Shown: piece after piece, positions 1 through 14,861 of the stretch
Layout of the letters: every line of letters begins with the position of its first letter
How positions within the stretch are numbered: the stretch's first letter is position 1
Assembly: GCA_016806645.1 (NCBI GenBank)
Contig: JACSYO010002009.1
Coordinates: forward strand, 718,501-782,500
Direction of reading: 5' to 3'
From: Ophiodon elongatus
Lineage: Eukaryota; Chordata; Actinopteri; Perciformes; Hexagrammidae
DNA: 64,000 bases
The notes under the pieces: generated by a model
Databases searched by the model: none
What the model saw: the letters and a program-made list of their open reading frames with translations, nothing else
What the model was told of the DNA's origin: nothing
Position numbers and translations under genes: made by a program

Positions 1-948
1 GGACTTTTTTCCGGATGTTGAATGTCAGATGTCGTATGACGTGTGCAGTCAGCGTTAACTGCTAATGGCACTGGATTATGTCTGTCAGAGTGTGGAAAAG
101 CTCTGCCCCCGTCCAGAATTTCCATGCTTTCATGCCATCGAGGAGTCTCTTTAGTCTTCTGTCTATTGTCCATCTCCGTTGTGTCCCGCCAGGGGGAATG
201 CCTTAAAAAAACTCTTAAATCAAGTCTTAAATCATTTTTTTCTTTGCTTCCCTTGTGTTTTCTATTTAGAAAAAGAAAATGTGCATACAATTTGCATCCC
301 TTCTGTTTGTGCTTCGACAGAAAATATATCATCAACAATTCTGGAATTGGATGAATTGCTTTAAAGGAAGGAAACGGTTTGTTGGTCCTAGAGGATGAAT
401 ACAATGTTGTTGTTTTTTTGTGAGTAACCCTGAACATAAACATAGACTTGTTTGTCCAAGAGACAACTCCACAGGGCACCTTTTAAATAATTCTTTAAGC
501 ACAAATGTCAAAAGCCCTGCTTCCAGCTTCAGTGTCAGCATTTGCTGGTTGTCTTCGACTTCCATGAGAACGGACTGAATGCCACTGTTGAGCTTGACAC
601 TGATAAAACAATCTCCACCTACTACGTTTTTTTGGTTTCTAGTTTTTTGGTGGGGATTTAGATGGCCGTTTCATTTGCACTATTTTCTGCCCTTTCACGG
701 GCCCAACTGTTAATTTTCAGTTGCAGCCCAAAGTGGGGCTGACTCATTGCAATGAGGACACGAGGTTCAGTTTGTTAAGTAATAAACTATGTGAATTATT
801 CCCTTTTTAAAACTTTTATTTTCGCCATTACCGCTGCTTACATTCTCAGTCTGTAGTCTAAGCTAACGGCACATTCCTCTCTCCAATATCCTCCTCTTCA
901 TTGCTCTTTTGAAGTGCCTCTGTATCGATCTGTGTCCCCAAAAAGCTG
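1..948. other. intronic stretch, nothing recognised
   Basis: Unique-looking sequence of mixed composition with short T runs. No exon, RNA gene or repeat family was recognised. Confidence 0.5.
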
Positions 949-1075
<127 letters not shown>

Positions 1076-1322
1076 GCGGTTGCTGATCGTCCTTTGCCTG
1101 GAAAGTAATCAGATGCATTAATGAGCTCTGACTTTAACTTGGACAGCCGGCTGCACTCAGACACAGACATCGTCGATATGTTCCCTCCGCCGTCTGCCCA
1201 AGAACAAAACAAGTTTTAAAGGAGGGAGAGGGGAAAAGAAAGAGAAGAAAGTAAAAGCGCCTTTTGGAATTGGGAATTGTGCCTCTGAAGCGATATTTCC
1301 CCTTGCTAAACAGTGTTTAGCA

Positions 1323-1338
1323 CCCCCCCCCCCCCCCC
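1323..1338. repeat. poly-C run (16)
   Basis: Homopolymer of 16 C. Such runs are prone to length error in assembly. Confidence 0.95.
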
Positions 1339-2812
1339 GACTGTTATCAATAACACAGGTGGAATTAGTTTTTGACAAAGAAGAGTGGTAGGATGCTCAC
1401 TTGCATTCAACGAGTGGCTCATAGAAATGCTGAAAGTATTAAACCTGTGCAATAAAAGCAAATGACGGACATTATGATTGCCAGAACATGACAACGGGTT
1501 ACGCTGGAGTCAAAAATAGGCCTATTTGTGTGACGGGGAAAAAATGGAGAGCAGCTGAAAGTAGGGAGGGAAACTCTGCTGGTAACGCCGGCATTTCCTT
1601 TGAGTTCTTTGTTTGAGTCAAAACTAACTGTCCTATCCACAGAGAAAGAGTTGTGTCTGCACATTAACATGATTAGTTTGCTGTCCTCTAACATCAATAT
1701 CCATGACAAAAAAACCCCAACAACCATAAAATAGAAAGTAAGGGCTCTATAGCCTGGGGGGTGTGGGGGATATAGGGAAATATAGTTGCAGGAATACTCG
1801 TATATAAACGGTCGAATTGATAGTAGCAGTAGTATACTATGATATATTTACAGTCGGCCCTGATGTGATGCTGTTTTAATGGCACCTTTACATTCTTTTG
1901 TGCATAGTATTGACAAAGTTTCATGCCTTTTTATTCAACACCACTTTAACAAGTATTTGAACTTTTTCATTTATGTGCTGGTTTATATGCATTTTTTTAT
2001 GTAAATACTTTATTTATTTTTTTTAATGACAAGAACCCAATCCAATGTGTCGTTAACTTCCGCTCTAAAATGACTGACAAAACACAGAGAACTCTCCGTC
2101 AGAAAGACACACATGATTATCAAGTCGGATCTCTGCAGCCGGACCGGTGCAGGTCTTGGTTCATGTGCTTGGGTTTTTCCCCTGCAGAGGGCGTAGCAGG
2201 ACTGCAGGAGAGCCGCAGCACCACAGTGAACGGGCAGCTGAGTGTTCCTCTCATGCTTAGGCCCGCTCTTAAAAAAAGATTCCCTTTTTTTGAGGATATT
2301 AATAGATATTTGAGTTACACAAATCTTTCCTGAACTGTGTATTTTCCTCGCGGCGTATTAAAAGAATATTCTCACAAAGTCCTTTTTTAAAGTCAGGTCG
2401 ACGCTGATAAGGATGACGCTTTACAACCTGTTGATACTAAGGCTTTAAGGCTTTAATATATATTTTCTGCACAAATATGAGTATGTAAAGTGGGAGGTTG
2501 CTGTTTGCACCTTTCATGTCATATGTGATTTACGTAAGAATTTGAGTACTGTGGAAATGAAAAGAAAAGCACATCCTCCTCACCGGTTGTCAGAATGCGT
2601 GAACGGCCCTTTGCAGAGAGTAACGCATGATCCTTTAGCACCGTCGACGTTGTAGCAGCACTCTGCTCCGTGACGCTATCAAGCATTCGCCCGCAGCCAC
2701 CAGAAAAGCACTGAAGAATGTTAATGTGAACGTGACTTCTATTTCTATTCCGGTTCTGCTCGTTGCCTACTCTGGCTGAGCACATGGAGGGACTGCAGCC
2801 TGAACGGGGGAA
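1339..2812. other. intronic stretch, nothing recognised
   Basis: A+T-rich with T runs near 1990-2025. The frame at 2070-2333 lacks any recognisable domain and is taken as chance. Confidence 0.45.
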
Positions 2813-2836
2813 GGGGGGGGGGGGGGGGGGGGGGGG
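2813..2836. repeat. poly-G run (24)
   Basis: Twenty-four consecutive G, preceded by two shorter G runs, giving potential to form G-quadruplex on the + strand. On the minus strand it reads as poly-proline frames that are not genes. Confidence 0.95.
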
Positions 2837-3089
2837 TAAAGCTGACATAAAACCAAAATTTTATTTCCAACTTCAAACATTTTCTTTCCTGGGTGGCCAG
2901 TGTGCAGGCTGTGCAAAATGTATCCTGCCTTCTGGCCAATAGCTCACCGTTGTTAGATTTGACCGGATTACAAAAGGAGCACCTACTGTATGTTGGGTGA
3001 TGTTCAACAGGGAGATATAAGTAGAGCGATTCGTCCGTTAATTTGGCAAATCTTTGTATAATCAATTTATTGTTTCAGTATTTTCTCCC

Positions 3090-3475
3090 CACCCAAAAAA
3101 AAACTAGGTTCCAGCTTCTCAAATGTGAGGATTTGGCGCTTTTTCTTTGACATATATGATAATAAGCATATTACATTTGGGTTTGTGTCTGTTCATCAGA
3201 AGACACAAGCAATCTGAAACATGACGGATCGCTTACAGGCTGAACTTTCACCTTTTTAAGCAGAAACTGCCAAACAATTGATGGTTGAAAGTACTCTGAT
3301 GTGAGGATTTGTTGTTAGTCTTGGCCTCATGTTACAGTAAGTTGAATATGTTTTAGTTTTGGACTGTTTTATGACATTTAATGATCGCCCTATGGGATAT
3401 TAAGAAGGGCGTTTTTCACAATTTTCACTGAGAAAATAATCTTTAGTTACTAAATAATTCAACTAACTGATAGAG
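3090..3475 (+). mobile_element. teleost interspersed repeat, 'CAGCTTCTCAAATGTGAGGA' family, + copy
   Basis: The block opens with GGTTCCAGCTTCTCAAATGT, continues with a TTTGGGTTTGTG...ACAAGCAATCTGAA segment, and ends in a GAGAAAATAATC-like tail. I recognise this order from a repeat widespread in teleost introns. A second, overlapping start (GTGAGGATTTGTTGTT at about 3300) suggests a nested or tandem partial copy. It has no coding capacity. Further copies lie at 42640-43035 (reverse) and 50880-51115. I recall no formal family name. Confidence 0.6.
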
Positions 3476-3479
3476 CCTT

Positions 3480-4440
3480 TTGTGTTGAGTCCTTCGGTTG
3501 TCTTTTTGTGACTTCTTTTGTACAGTTTTAAACCGGCAGGTCCTTCACTCGCCGGCAGCAAGTTAAACTTTTTGACAATCAAGTTTGGTGAAACCCCCCC
3601 CCACCCAAAAAAAAAACCCCACAACCTTGGCACCCGTTTAAATTCTCCTGAGGGCCGGTGCCGGGCTCTGACCTGGCCGGTGTTTAAAGAGCATTGCTTC
3701 AGAGGCCCTCTGTTTATCCAGCTCCAGACGGCACTAGCTTCTGACACCCGGCCAGGGATGTCACAATGATTCATGGCCCTTTCCGACACCTCGCTCACGC
3801 CTTTACTCTTCTTAATCTCCCCGCGCTCTCTCCCTTCCTCTGCCTCTGCCTCTCTCCGATGATGAGTTTTCCTTTTGTTTGAGAAGGGCAGAAATGATGT
3901 CATCATTTAAAGCAGGAGCCCCGAGCCAGGACGGAGGCCTCGCCTTTTCCTTTCGGCTCGGTCGGACTAGTTTGCATGTATCGTGATGGATAGTCCTTCC
4001 GCGGGGATTCACTACTGTCCCGCGCTGTGGAGAGAAAGACAAAAAAAATGTAAAACGGAAGACGACTGAGAGGGAAAAGTCTACCTGTCCCCCCGCTTTT
4101 TTTTTTTCAAACCCTCCTTATCCTCTTTTCACATCCGCGCTACTACTCATCCCATCACTCTCCTCCTCTCTCAAACAAGCCATGTCCTCCTCCTCCCTCT
4201 GGATTTTTCCTCCCCCCCATCTGTCACCGTCCTCCCGTCGTCTGCATCTCTTTGTGATTGAGAGGCCAAAGCGGCTCTCATCACTGACTTCATTAGTGAT
4301 GATTGATAAGACGCAGAAAGGTGCGTGGCTGCATGGACGCCTATATGTGTTGTGTGTGCCACCCCCCCAGCCCCACCCACCACCACCCTCGGTCTACTAT
4401 CTCGCCCTCCACCAGACGTCACCCCTCTGCCTGCCCCCGT
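3480..4440. other. intronic stretch rich in C/T runs
   Basis: Contains short C and A homopolymers (3593-3616) and a pyrimidine-rich segment at 4080-4215. No exon was recognised. Confidence 0.45.
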
Positions 4441-4615
4441 GATGCATTCGCGGGCCGCTGATGGCAGCAGTGGTTCAATACTCAGGGTAATGAATGTGTT
4501 TAATAAGCACCGTGGGTCGATGGGCTTAATGAAGGTGTGACAGAGGATGGGCCTGCAGAAAGGCGCTGTAATGAGACTCTAACGAGCCTCTGGGGTTAAC
4601 GAGGTCACGCTCCAA
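4441..4615. other. candidate conserved noncoding element
   Basis: Repeat-free block with three TAATGA motifs (about 4490, 4528 and 4569) and a GTTAACGAG motif. Composition and motif density resemble developmental enhancers. There is no open frame that crosses it convincingly. This is inference from appearance only. Confidence 0.3.
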
Positions 4616-7139
<2,524 letters not shown>

Positions 7140-7335
7140 ATTTCTTTCGCCCGGCGTTGCCAGAGTGCAGCGCCGTTATGAGATATAGCATGGAGACAAG
7201 CAATCGATTAATGGTGCACTTAGCCGGGCTAATTAACAGCTGTGTAGAAGCGGAGAAAGCATCAGGCAGCATGGAGGAGCTTGTTTCCCCGGTCGCCGAG
7301 ACCCCGGGTGACCTTTGAGGCATAGATCACCTTAC
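7140..7335. other. candidate conserved noncoding element
   Basis: Repeat-free block with ATCGATTAAT near 7204, GCTAATTAACAGCTG near 7229 (homeodomain-type site abutting an E-box) and balanced composition. This is the style of vertebrate enhancer cores; conservation has not been tested. Confidence 0.35.
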
Positions 7336-8065
7336 GGCGCGGTTTACATTGCGGGGTTGCAGGTCATAGCAGCCTCAGAGACACCTCGCACATCACTCGG
7401 GGTGAACACGGGGTGAAGCACAGGTCATTAAAGGTAAACAGAAGTTCGATTGCCATAGTTGCCACGGCGCTGAAAAAACACATTCTGTCTGTGGCCGGTT
7501 CGGACAACTTTAATAAGGAGCTGGTTTACGGAATGCCCGATGAAGTAAATTAAAGAAAAATATCTGTGGAGCTTCTTCCCCAGCGCACAAGCTTAATATT
7601 TCTCTATTAAGGCTGCTCGACAGTCAAATTAAACATCCACATTTCTGCCTTGTTGTTCTCAGATTTTTCTCTCCTCTCCCTCCTTCCCCTCGTCATTCGA
7701 GAACCGCCTCCTTCCCTCGGGAGGGAGAAGGACGCGAACAGCAGATTTTATTGTCACCTGCCACTCCAAATCCCTCTCGTTCTCCCTCTTCTCTCCTCCA
7801 ATCCTCCTTCCCTCCCCGTCTCCTCCCCCCTGTCTTCTCCTCCCCGTGCTCCCCTCCTCCGTTCCCGTCCAGTCTACCTCCAGCGTGAATTTGGCTTTGC
7901 TAAATTAGCTCTCAATTAAAAGTGAATTTAGGCAGAAATGAGCGCGCTCCAGAGGGCACAGATGAAAGGGAAGGCAGAGCCGAAGGGCCGCCTGTCTGTC
8001 TGTCTGCCTGCCCGGCTGCATGGTGCATTTCGGAGCATGCAAAGTAAGTTATGTGTGTTGTTGAA

Positions 8066-8105
8066 TGAAGGCAGCTGATTTGCATTTAGATAAATCCCTG
8101 TGGAT
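8066..8105. promoter_or_regulatory. possible E-box plus octamer cluster
   Basis: GCAGCTGATTTGCATTTAG joins a CAGCTG E-box to ATTTGCAT, the reverse complement of the POU octamer. A GATAA motif follows. Regulatory role is inferred from motifs alone. Confidence 0.25.
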
Positions 8106-8189
8106 GTGGGGTTGTCATTGAGATTCAGGGGGCTGAATCCAGTGGCCACCCACCCAGGCACGCACTACCTGCAGGGGATGATGATGATG

Positions 8190-8220
8190 GTGTGTGTGTG
8201 TGTGTGTGTGTGTTTGTGTG
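8190..8220. repeat. (TG)n microsatellite
   Basis: Short TG array interrupted once by TTT. A second TG array of about 20 bp sits at 8312-8331. Confidence 0.95.
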
Positions 8221-8525
8221 CTCTCTTAGTATGCTGTACTACCTGGGGCATTTGCCCCACTTTCCTAGACAGCACTGAAGTAATGGAAAAACGAGACATT
8301 ATTGGAAACATGGGTGTGTGTGTGTGTGTGTGCACAAAATGAATTTGTAGCTGACCTTTCTAGACCTGCTACAGGACTAAAAGTAGGACTAACGACAACT
8401 GACTGCACATAACTGGCAGCCGCTGCATCCCATTAGTTATCCCCGTTGACACAGTATGTTGGGAAGCGAAGTCCTGCTGAAGGCGTGGCTGTCCAATTTT
8501 TCCACATCTGTCTTTTGTCGCTTAC

Positions 8526-8530
<5 letters not shown>

Positions 8531-8562
<32 letters not shown>
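8531..8562 (+). repeat. poly-A run (32)
   Basis: Thirty-two A preceded by TTTGTCGCTTACAGTTT. It could be the tail of an old retroposed copy, but no recognisable element precedes it and no target-site duplication was found by eye. Confidence 0.95.
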
Positions 8563-8564
<2 letters not shown>

Positions 8565-9071
8565 AAAAGGCGCTGATCATTTCCTTTATTTCTGTTTGAT
8601 TATACATCGGCTCAAACGATCACCTCTAAAGTGTATGCTCTTTGGTGGGGCTTCACGTCGAATGCATCTCCATTCCTCACTCCTGTGTGTGGACGCTTGA
8701 AGCCCAGCTCTGCCCACGGAGGCTCTTGTTTCCGAGTCATACTCGTGTTTTTCTTTTGGAGCGAAAGGGCTCCTGCCTTGAGCTTGAGTTAGTATCACTT
8801 CGGCATAAAAAGCAGCATCGAGCCATGAAGCACCGGATCCCTCGTTGTTGTCGTTGTCAGTGTTTGTGCGCCGGGCGACGGGGTTCAGTGCTTCAGGCCT
8901 GTTGATGGATTGGCAGAGGGGGGAGGCGGCCTGCTGCTGATTGACAGTCGGGGCTGAGAGTGGGCAGATGGGCTGTGGTGGCTGTAAATATGAAGCCTTT
9001 GTGACAGGTGAAGGTCAGTGTGGTGGGAGGTAGAGAAGCAGCGAGCCCGGTGGGAGGGTGATGTGCTCTCT

Positions 9072-9078
9072 CTGTGTG

Positions 9079-9146
<68 letters not shown>

Positions 9147-9159
9147 TGTTTGTGTGTGT
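9072..9159. repeat. (TG)n microsatellite, slightly interrupted
   Basis: About 88 bp of TG with one TGCG and two TTTG interruptions near the ends. Confidence 0.97.
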
Positions 9160-10331
9160 CGTATTTCATCTCACATTAAAGCTGTTGGCTTCAGCACACT
9201 TGTTACAAAAACATGGAGACATTAAGTCTTTTCTCCAGGAAACACTTGATCCAATTCAAAGCCTCAATCTGTGATTGGTTTACTGTGCCGTCTCTGCGGA
9301 AAAAAACCCACAATGTGTATTACAGGTGTGAGCGTAGCATGCAAACATCATGTGACCCCGCAGATTTAACAAGTCCGTATGTTCTATTCATTTATTTTGA
9401 AAAACACAAGCACCAAACAGTTTATCTTTGGCCTCATTTCCTGTTGTAGAGATACATTTTCATATTATATGTACAATAATAGAGCCTGACTGATTTTCTT
9501 TTCTCGATAATTATATCTGATATTTAATAAATATCTCATTAAAGAGTCAAGATGGACATACAATGCCATAGTGACAATAAAAGTGAACTCAAATATTCTG
9601 TAGGCACATTTCTGCTGTAATTTCTTGTTACTTATATATGCGCTAAACGTACATCGAACGAGCAAGACACCAAATAGTATCATGTAATTTAGTCTGGCTT
9701 CAACTTAATAACAAAAGAGGAACATTGTAGTTTATTCTCATCAACTTCTTATCCTCATGGCTCTAAGGATGGATTGGAGTATGATTGTTTATTGGCAGCC
9801 TTTAACGCTCCTTCCAACATTCATTATTGCTATTACCTGGTGTGAATCTGCAACATGAGGTTTCTTGGCCTCTGGTGGAGGAAAACGTTAAGAGCTACAA
9901 TGAAACTGCTGGAAAAAAAACTAGGAGAACTGGTGAGCTCTGAGAACTCAACAAAACTGTACTAATCCGTTTTCTTCCAGTCAAAATGTTATTTTATGAC
10001 TTTTGTATTATGAACTAATTATTAGTGGGAGGTGGTGTTATATTTCTAATCTTTCTCTCCCTGAACTGTATCGATAGAAATGGTAATTGTAAACTGATTG
10101 CCCCTCTCTGACTGTGTCTGTGCAGATACACAAGCTAAGGGTATTCAGGAAAGTCTTTTCTCTTCCTCCCCCGACCCTCCCTTTTTTTTTTTACTGTACT
10201 TTCCTCCATTGATCCCTTTCTCTTCCTCTGCAAATCCCTCTCTTCCATGAGTAATCCATTGTGGTGTTCCCATGTCTGTTGGAGCCGTGCCAAGAGGAGT
10301 GTGGGATTACTCTGGCTGGAGACACAATCAC

Positions 10332-10334
<3 letters not shown>
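9160..10334. other. intronic stretch, nothing recognised
   Basis: A+T-rich sequence, with a poly-T of 10 near 10182-10191. No feature was recognised. Confidence 0.45.

Positions 10335-10378
<44 letters not shown>
10335..10378. repeat. (TA)n microsatellite, about 22 units
   Basis: Perfect TA array of about 44 bp. It can extrude as a cruciform. It gives a false Ile-Tyr frame. Confidence 0.97.
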
Positions 10379-10384
<6 letters not shown>

Positions 10385-12306
10385 CACTTTCAAATGTCTC
10401 CCTTCACTACGTGGGGTACCACAGGAATGTGTCAGGGGACGTCCATGTTGACTGTAGAGGGCCTGTCTGGACTCAAGCGGGCCTTCTGTATGGCACGAGG
10501 TCAGGGAAACCGTCCTTCCGCCTCCTCCGACAGGGTTGTGTGAAGGGAAGATGATTTAGTCTATTCCTCACACTTCTATTTCAGAGTCTGTCAGCTTGTG
10601 TAGAGGAAATGAAGGGATTGTTAAGTCAGGTGAATCCGTTTGGTTAGATAGAAATAGAAAAGAGGTGGGAGAACATAAAACAGTCGAGAGAGATTGGTTG
10701 GTAGGGAGGATGATATTTAGGTGGTATTTCTATTTAAAAAAGACATTTTAATGCTACTGGATTCTTTAAAATGATTTTGCATGCATCAAAATCAGCCATT
10801 ATTCTTTGCAGTTGACTTGATCAATGGTCTTTTTAAATATGCTGGATGTATGAGCCACATTTTTCACTGCCTAATCGATCACGAGTACCCGATCCCCACC
10901 CCGCCGGACTGATGTAGCTTTTCAAATTGAGATTTCCCCCGTTTATATTTTTTAAAGAAAGTTTGCTTGTGGATGATTGCTTTCATGCAACTCCGCTGGC
11001 CTAGTTAGCCAGTATACGGCCATGTGCCTCCTCGGTTCCACACGGTGTTGCCTGCCGATTGTCTCTGCATGCCAGATAGGAGCTTTACTAGCAAATACAC
11101 CAACGTGTGCGGAGGGATCATGCTGTCCTCTCTTGATCCCGCCAGATCCTCCACCCTTTACTTCATTTGCTGAGTCTTTAGCGCTGCGCTCATGTCATAT
11201 GGGGTGGATGGTAGGGACGGGGAAGACTCCCGTGGGAACGTCCCGTGTCCACAGACGATCCAAGAGCGTTTTTTTTTTACGATCACAGAGCCGTGAGACG
11301 GTTGGAAATACTGTGAAATACCAACACAGTGATACTGTACAGCCGTGTTCCTTCCTTACTTCCATGTCATCAACCACCAAGTAAATGGAGTTTACCACCC
11401 ACATTGGGCTGCATTACTAAAAATCCTGACTCTGAGAAGAGGGGCCGTTACCGGCCTCGCTGAGCCTCGATCAGAGGAACTTAGGCCCCCCGAGCGAATT
11501 TTGATTTATTCGGCGAATACGTCAGGCTTTTTGGAAAAGAAAAGATTTCCTGCTCGTAATTGCGGCTTACTTGCGTCGATGTAAACGCCATTGACAAGTC
11601 AAAAATTAGTTTTCAAACTTGGTAACCACTCCGGTACGGCACGAGGGGAAACACATTCCCATGACACTTTAATGGGATAGTCGGTGTGCAAAAGAAAAGA
11701 AAAATTGGAACAAAAACCTGCAGGACTGGTGACACCTGACAACTGGGATGACCGACTAAATAAAGCCTTATCTTGAAGATTACAAAAAATATATATGTGT
11801 ATATCAAAACAAGTTCAGTCAAAAGTAGAAAGAAAATGTCTCCATGAAATAATCTCTCCCCCTTCCACATGTGATTGGATCAGCTCAAAAACAAATTTGA
11901 TCTGTCATGGCAAACTGCATTATAGATCTGATGATGCTTGCAGGAAGTTATTATTTCATGTCGTGCAACTCGCTACATACCGTACCATGCCACTATGCAA
12001 TTTCCAACTCGTAGGTTAGCCTATGAATGTTAATTGAAGAGGCCCTGTGGGGTTTTGGGGGAGGGGGGGGGGGTTCTTATTGTAAACAAACCCCTTGATG
12101 AGACGGATCTCTGCCTCATAATGCGAGAGATGCACAGTTTGTATGTTATCATTCGATTGTATTAGTGCGCTGAGGCTCCATTTCTACTTTGTCAGCTGAC
12201 AGTATATGAGGGGAGTGGGGTGAGGGAGGTTTGCTGACTGGGGGGGAATTATAGAGTTCTCCGCTGCTATATGGGATTCAGCAACATCAGGTAGAGCCAG
12301 TCATAG

Positions 12307-12308
<2 letters not shown>
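10379..12308. other. intronic stretch, nothing recognised
   Basis: The frame at 10977-11384 (135 codons) has no domain resemblance. Short G run at 12062-12073. Confidence 0.45.

Positions 12309-12363
<55 letters not shown>
12309..12363. repeat. (TG)n microsatellite, about 27 units
   Basis: Perfect TG array of 55 bp. Confidence 0.97.
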
Positions 12364-12365
<2 letters not shown>

Positions 12366-12521
12366 AGCGGGTGCAGTCTCATCCTGCCTCTCTATTTTAC
12401 TTCCCCCCCTCCTCTCTCCTCTCTGTCTTTCTCCCAGTAATAAAGAAGAGTATTTATTTCCCCCTCTCCGGCTCTCAGGTCTCTTAAAGGGAGTCGGGGA
12501 CTGAGCTGATATTAGACTTCA

Positions 12522-12570
12522 TGTGTGTGTGTTGTGTTCGTGCGACAGCGTGCGTGCGTGCGTGCGTGCG

Positions 12571-12604
<34 letters not shown>
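12522..12604. repeat. compound (TG)n/(TGCG)n microsatellite
   Basis: TG array, then five or so TGCG units at about 12549-12571, then TG again. CpG-bearing alternating purine-pyrimidine is especially prone to Z-DNA. Confidence 0.95.
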
Positions 12605-13557
12605 CGGGCGGGCCGCTGCTGTTCTCTTACTCTCACGCTGCGCTGTCTGCTTGTCTCATCACCCATCCCAAACGTACAGTTGCGTCTTCTTGCGTGCTAA
12701 CACACCGAGATTGAAAGTTGCTGATTCTGAGCCGCGGGGACTCGTAGCGGAGGGGCCTCTGGCGGGGGCTGATTGAGCTGTGCTGAGCTGAGGTAGAAAA
12801 GTTACAAGTAGCGCGCTATTACCTGCCAGCGCGGGATGGAGTTTTATTAGCATTGCAGATGCGCTCCGGCAGAACTCGGTGCAGCCAAGCAAATAATTTT
12901 TACGACTCCAGTCCGCGAGGGAGTTAAAGGCTAAAAAGGTTTTGTCTCGTTCGTGTCAACGGAACCCGGGGCTCTCTTTTGGGCCCTTGCATGCCAGGTT
13001 CACCCACTTCTCGTGTGTAGGAAAGTTTAAGACCCCTTTTTTAAATTGCAAATACGTTAGAATCAATCACTCTTACTCACTATAAAAGCCACACAGCCTA
13101 ATTAGGATAATAGTACCAATTGATGTCACGTTCGATTGTTTGCAAATGTTCGTCGGGACCACTTGCGCGAGGCCCCCCCCCAAAAAAGAAAAGACCAGCG
13201 TTCCCTCTTCCGTGCAGCGAGGCAGCAGAGCAGGGATGGGCTGGTGAATTAGCTCTTCACGGCTGTGGGGACCGAGCCTGACAGTCGGCACAGTGAAGAT
13301 GATTTATGACTGGCCGGGAGAGTCAGAGATGGATGAGGAGAAATAACTTTGATCAAAGTTTTCCCTCTAACAACACAAGAAAAGCTCCCCACTCAGTCCC
13401 TGCTGGTATCTGACAGCGGCCCGAAGAAGGGGAAGTGGCGGGGTCTGCCTCTGCTTGTCGTGTCGTCGGTTTACGCGGAAATAGCAGCGCGTATTGTCAC
13501 GATGCACGAGGCTCAGTACGCAGCCGCTATGAGTCGACACCGAACCGACAAACTGTG

Positions 13558-13654
13558 TGGATCGTGAGACGTGGATCGTGAGACGTGGATCGTGAGACGT
13601 GGATCGTGAGACGTGGATCGTGAGACGTGGATCGTGAGACGTGGATCGTGAGAT
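13558..13654. repeat. 14-bp minisatellite, about 7 copies
   Basis: Unit GGATCGTGAGACGT repeats almost without change; only the last copy differs (GAGATGTG). Near-identity suggests recent expansion. On the minus strand the 14-bp period makes a false repetitive peptide. Confidence 0.97.
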
Positions 13655-14295
13655 GTGTAGCGGAGGCGATTGCGTCATCGTACTGAGAAGCTGCAGTCGG
13701 GTTGTTTGTGTTTCTGTTCAAGCTGCCTCAGCACATACCGTCCCAGAGCTGTCAATACACGCTGTACTTTTAATTCAATTCTCACAAAAATAATTGATGA
13801 TCAGTTCTGTTCACATTCAAAGCCATTTGTTCTCTGTTGCTAACGTTACTGTTGCCAGTTGGTCTTTTTTTTCTCTTTTTTTTCTCACTTTAGGGCTAAT
13901 TTGTATGCACATCCTGAAATGGATATAAGCGGCCTCACTGACTGGATATTTGTGTTTTAATTCAAAGCCCAGTAACTACAGATATTGATACCCAAATGTC
14001 CATAACGATTAATATTTCTCACTCTAAGCTTACTTCCGCTCACTTCTGCAATTGGGTCATTATTATTACTAGTTATTAATTATTATATCTTTGTTTTCTT
14101 TAACTGGTTATGAAATATTGATACAATATGCAATGAAAAAAAACAAAAACAAACTAACTACAGCTTTTAAGATGAACAATTCTCGTTCTTCTTGCTGATT
14201 TTCTTTTTTTCTTTAAAGAATAGTATTTACATTTTTCAAATAATGTACAAGCTTTGACGAGTGCCAAAATGACCCCCCAAAAATGATCCTTGAAT

Positions 14296-14445
14296 AAGGC
14301 GGCATCCCTTTAACCGAAGGGTTTAGAGCGAGGACCATGAAGTGTTACGTCCCTGGTTCGAGGGCTTCTCCATCTCAACTCAATCCTCTCATCTCCAGTC
14401 ATTTCTCGACTGTCAGCTCTGTAATAAAGGCGTAAAAAAACCCCC
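14296..14445 (+). mobile_element. probable degenerate tRNA-derived SINE
   Basis: TTTAGAGCGAGGACC could be a decayed A box and CCTGGTTCGAGGGC a B box about 50 bp later. The end CTGTAATAAAGGCGTAAAAA matches the 3' end I know from teleost tRNA-SINEs (AATAAAGGC followed by A-rich sequence). Both boxes are diverged, so the copy is old. Alternative: chance resemblance. Confidence 0.5.
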
Positions 14446-14861
14446 GCCTTTTTAAAAAGCTGGAGTGAAACAGGTGGCAAGAGAGTCCACCTCCTCACAG
14501 ACAGGAGAAAAACACACAGCTCGGTAATTGGACACATGCACAGACACAGAAATGTCGGCTCGTGTTGCGGCCTCTTTCCGGGCTTAGATGTTCTGCTGCC
14601 GAGCCTCCCGTGGCTCTCCAGCACAGTGTGTGTCCGTCTCTGCTCATCTGCTGCCATTGTGCAGGTCAAACCCTGATCCCGTGAAGGGGTTTGGGGCCGG
14701 TCGCCCCCCAGGAAGGGGGTTTACCTCGCTCGTCTCGCAGGGACCAATCAAGACTAGCTGTCTGTTACAGGGTTCCTGTGTTGCGATGGTTCAGACGAGA
14801 GTGGGAGGCAAAAAAAGGCGAGTCGTGCGGTGAGGCGTCGTGAGACGTCCGTCGAAAGGCC

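Noticed and set aside
3463..3906. 147-codon minus-strand frame
   Set aside because: No domain or homology seen; runs into a dispersed repeat at its end.
8531..8562. Poly-A tail of a processed pseudogene
   Set aside because: No coding-like or SINE-like body precedes it and no flanking duplication was found.
10977..11384. 135-codon + frame
   Set aside because: Cys/Ser-rich but with no recognisable pattern or splice context.
13558..13654. CRISPR-like direct repeats
   Set aside because: 14-bp units have no spacers; it is a minisatellite in vertebrate DNA.
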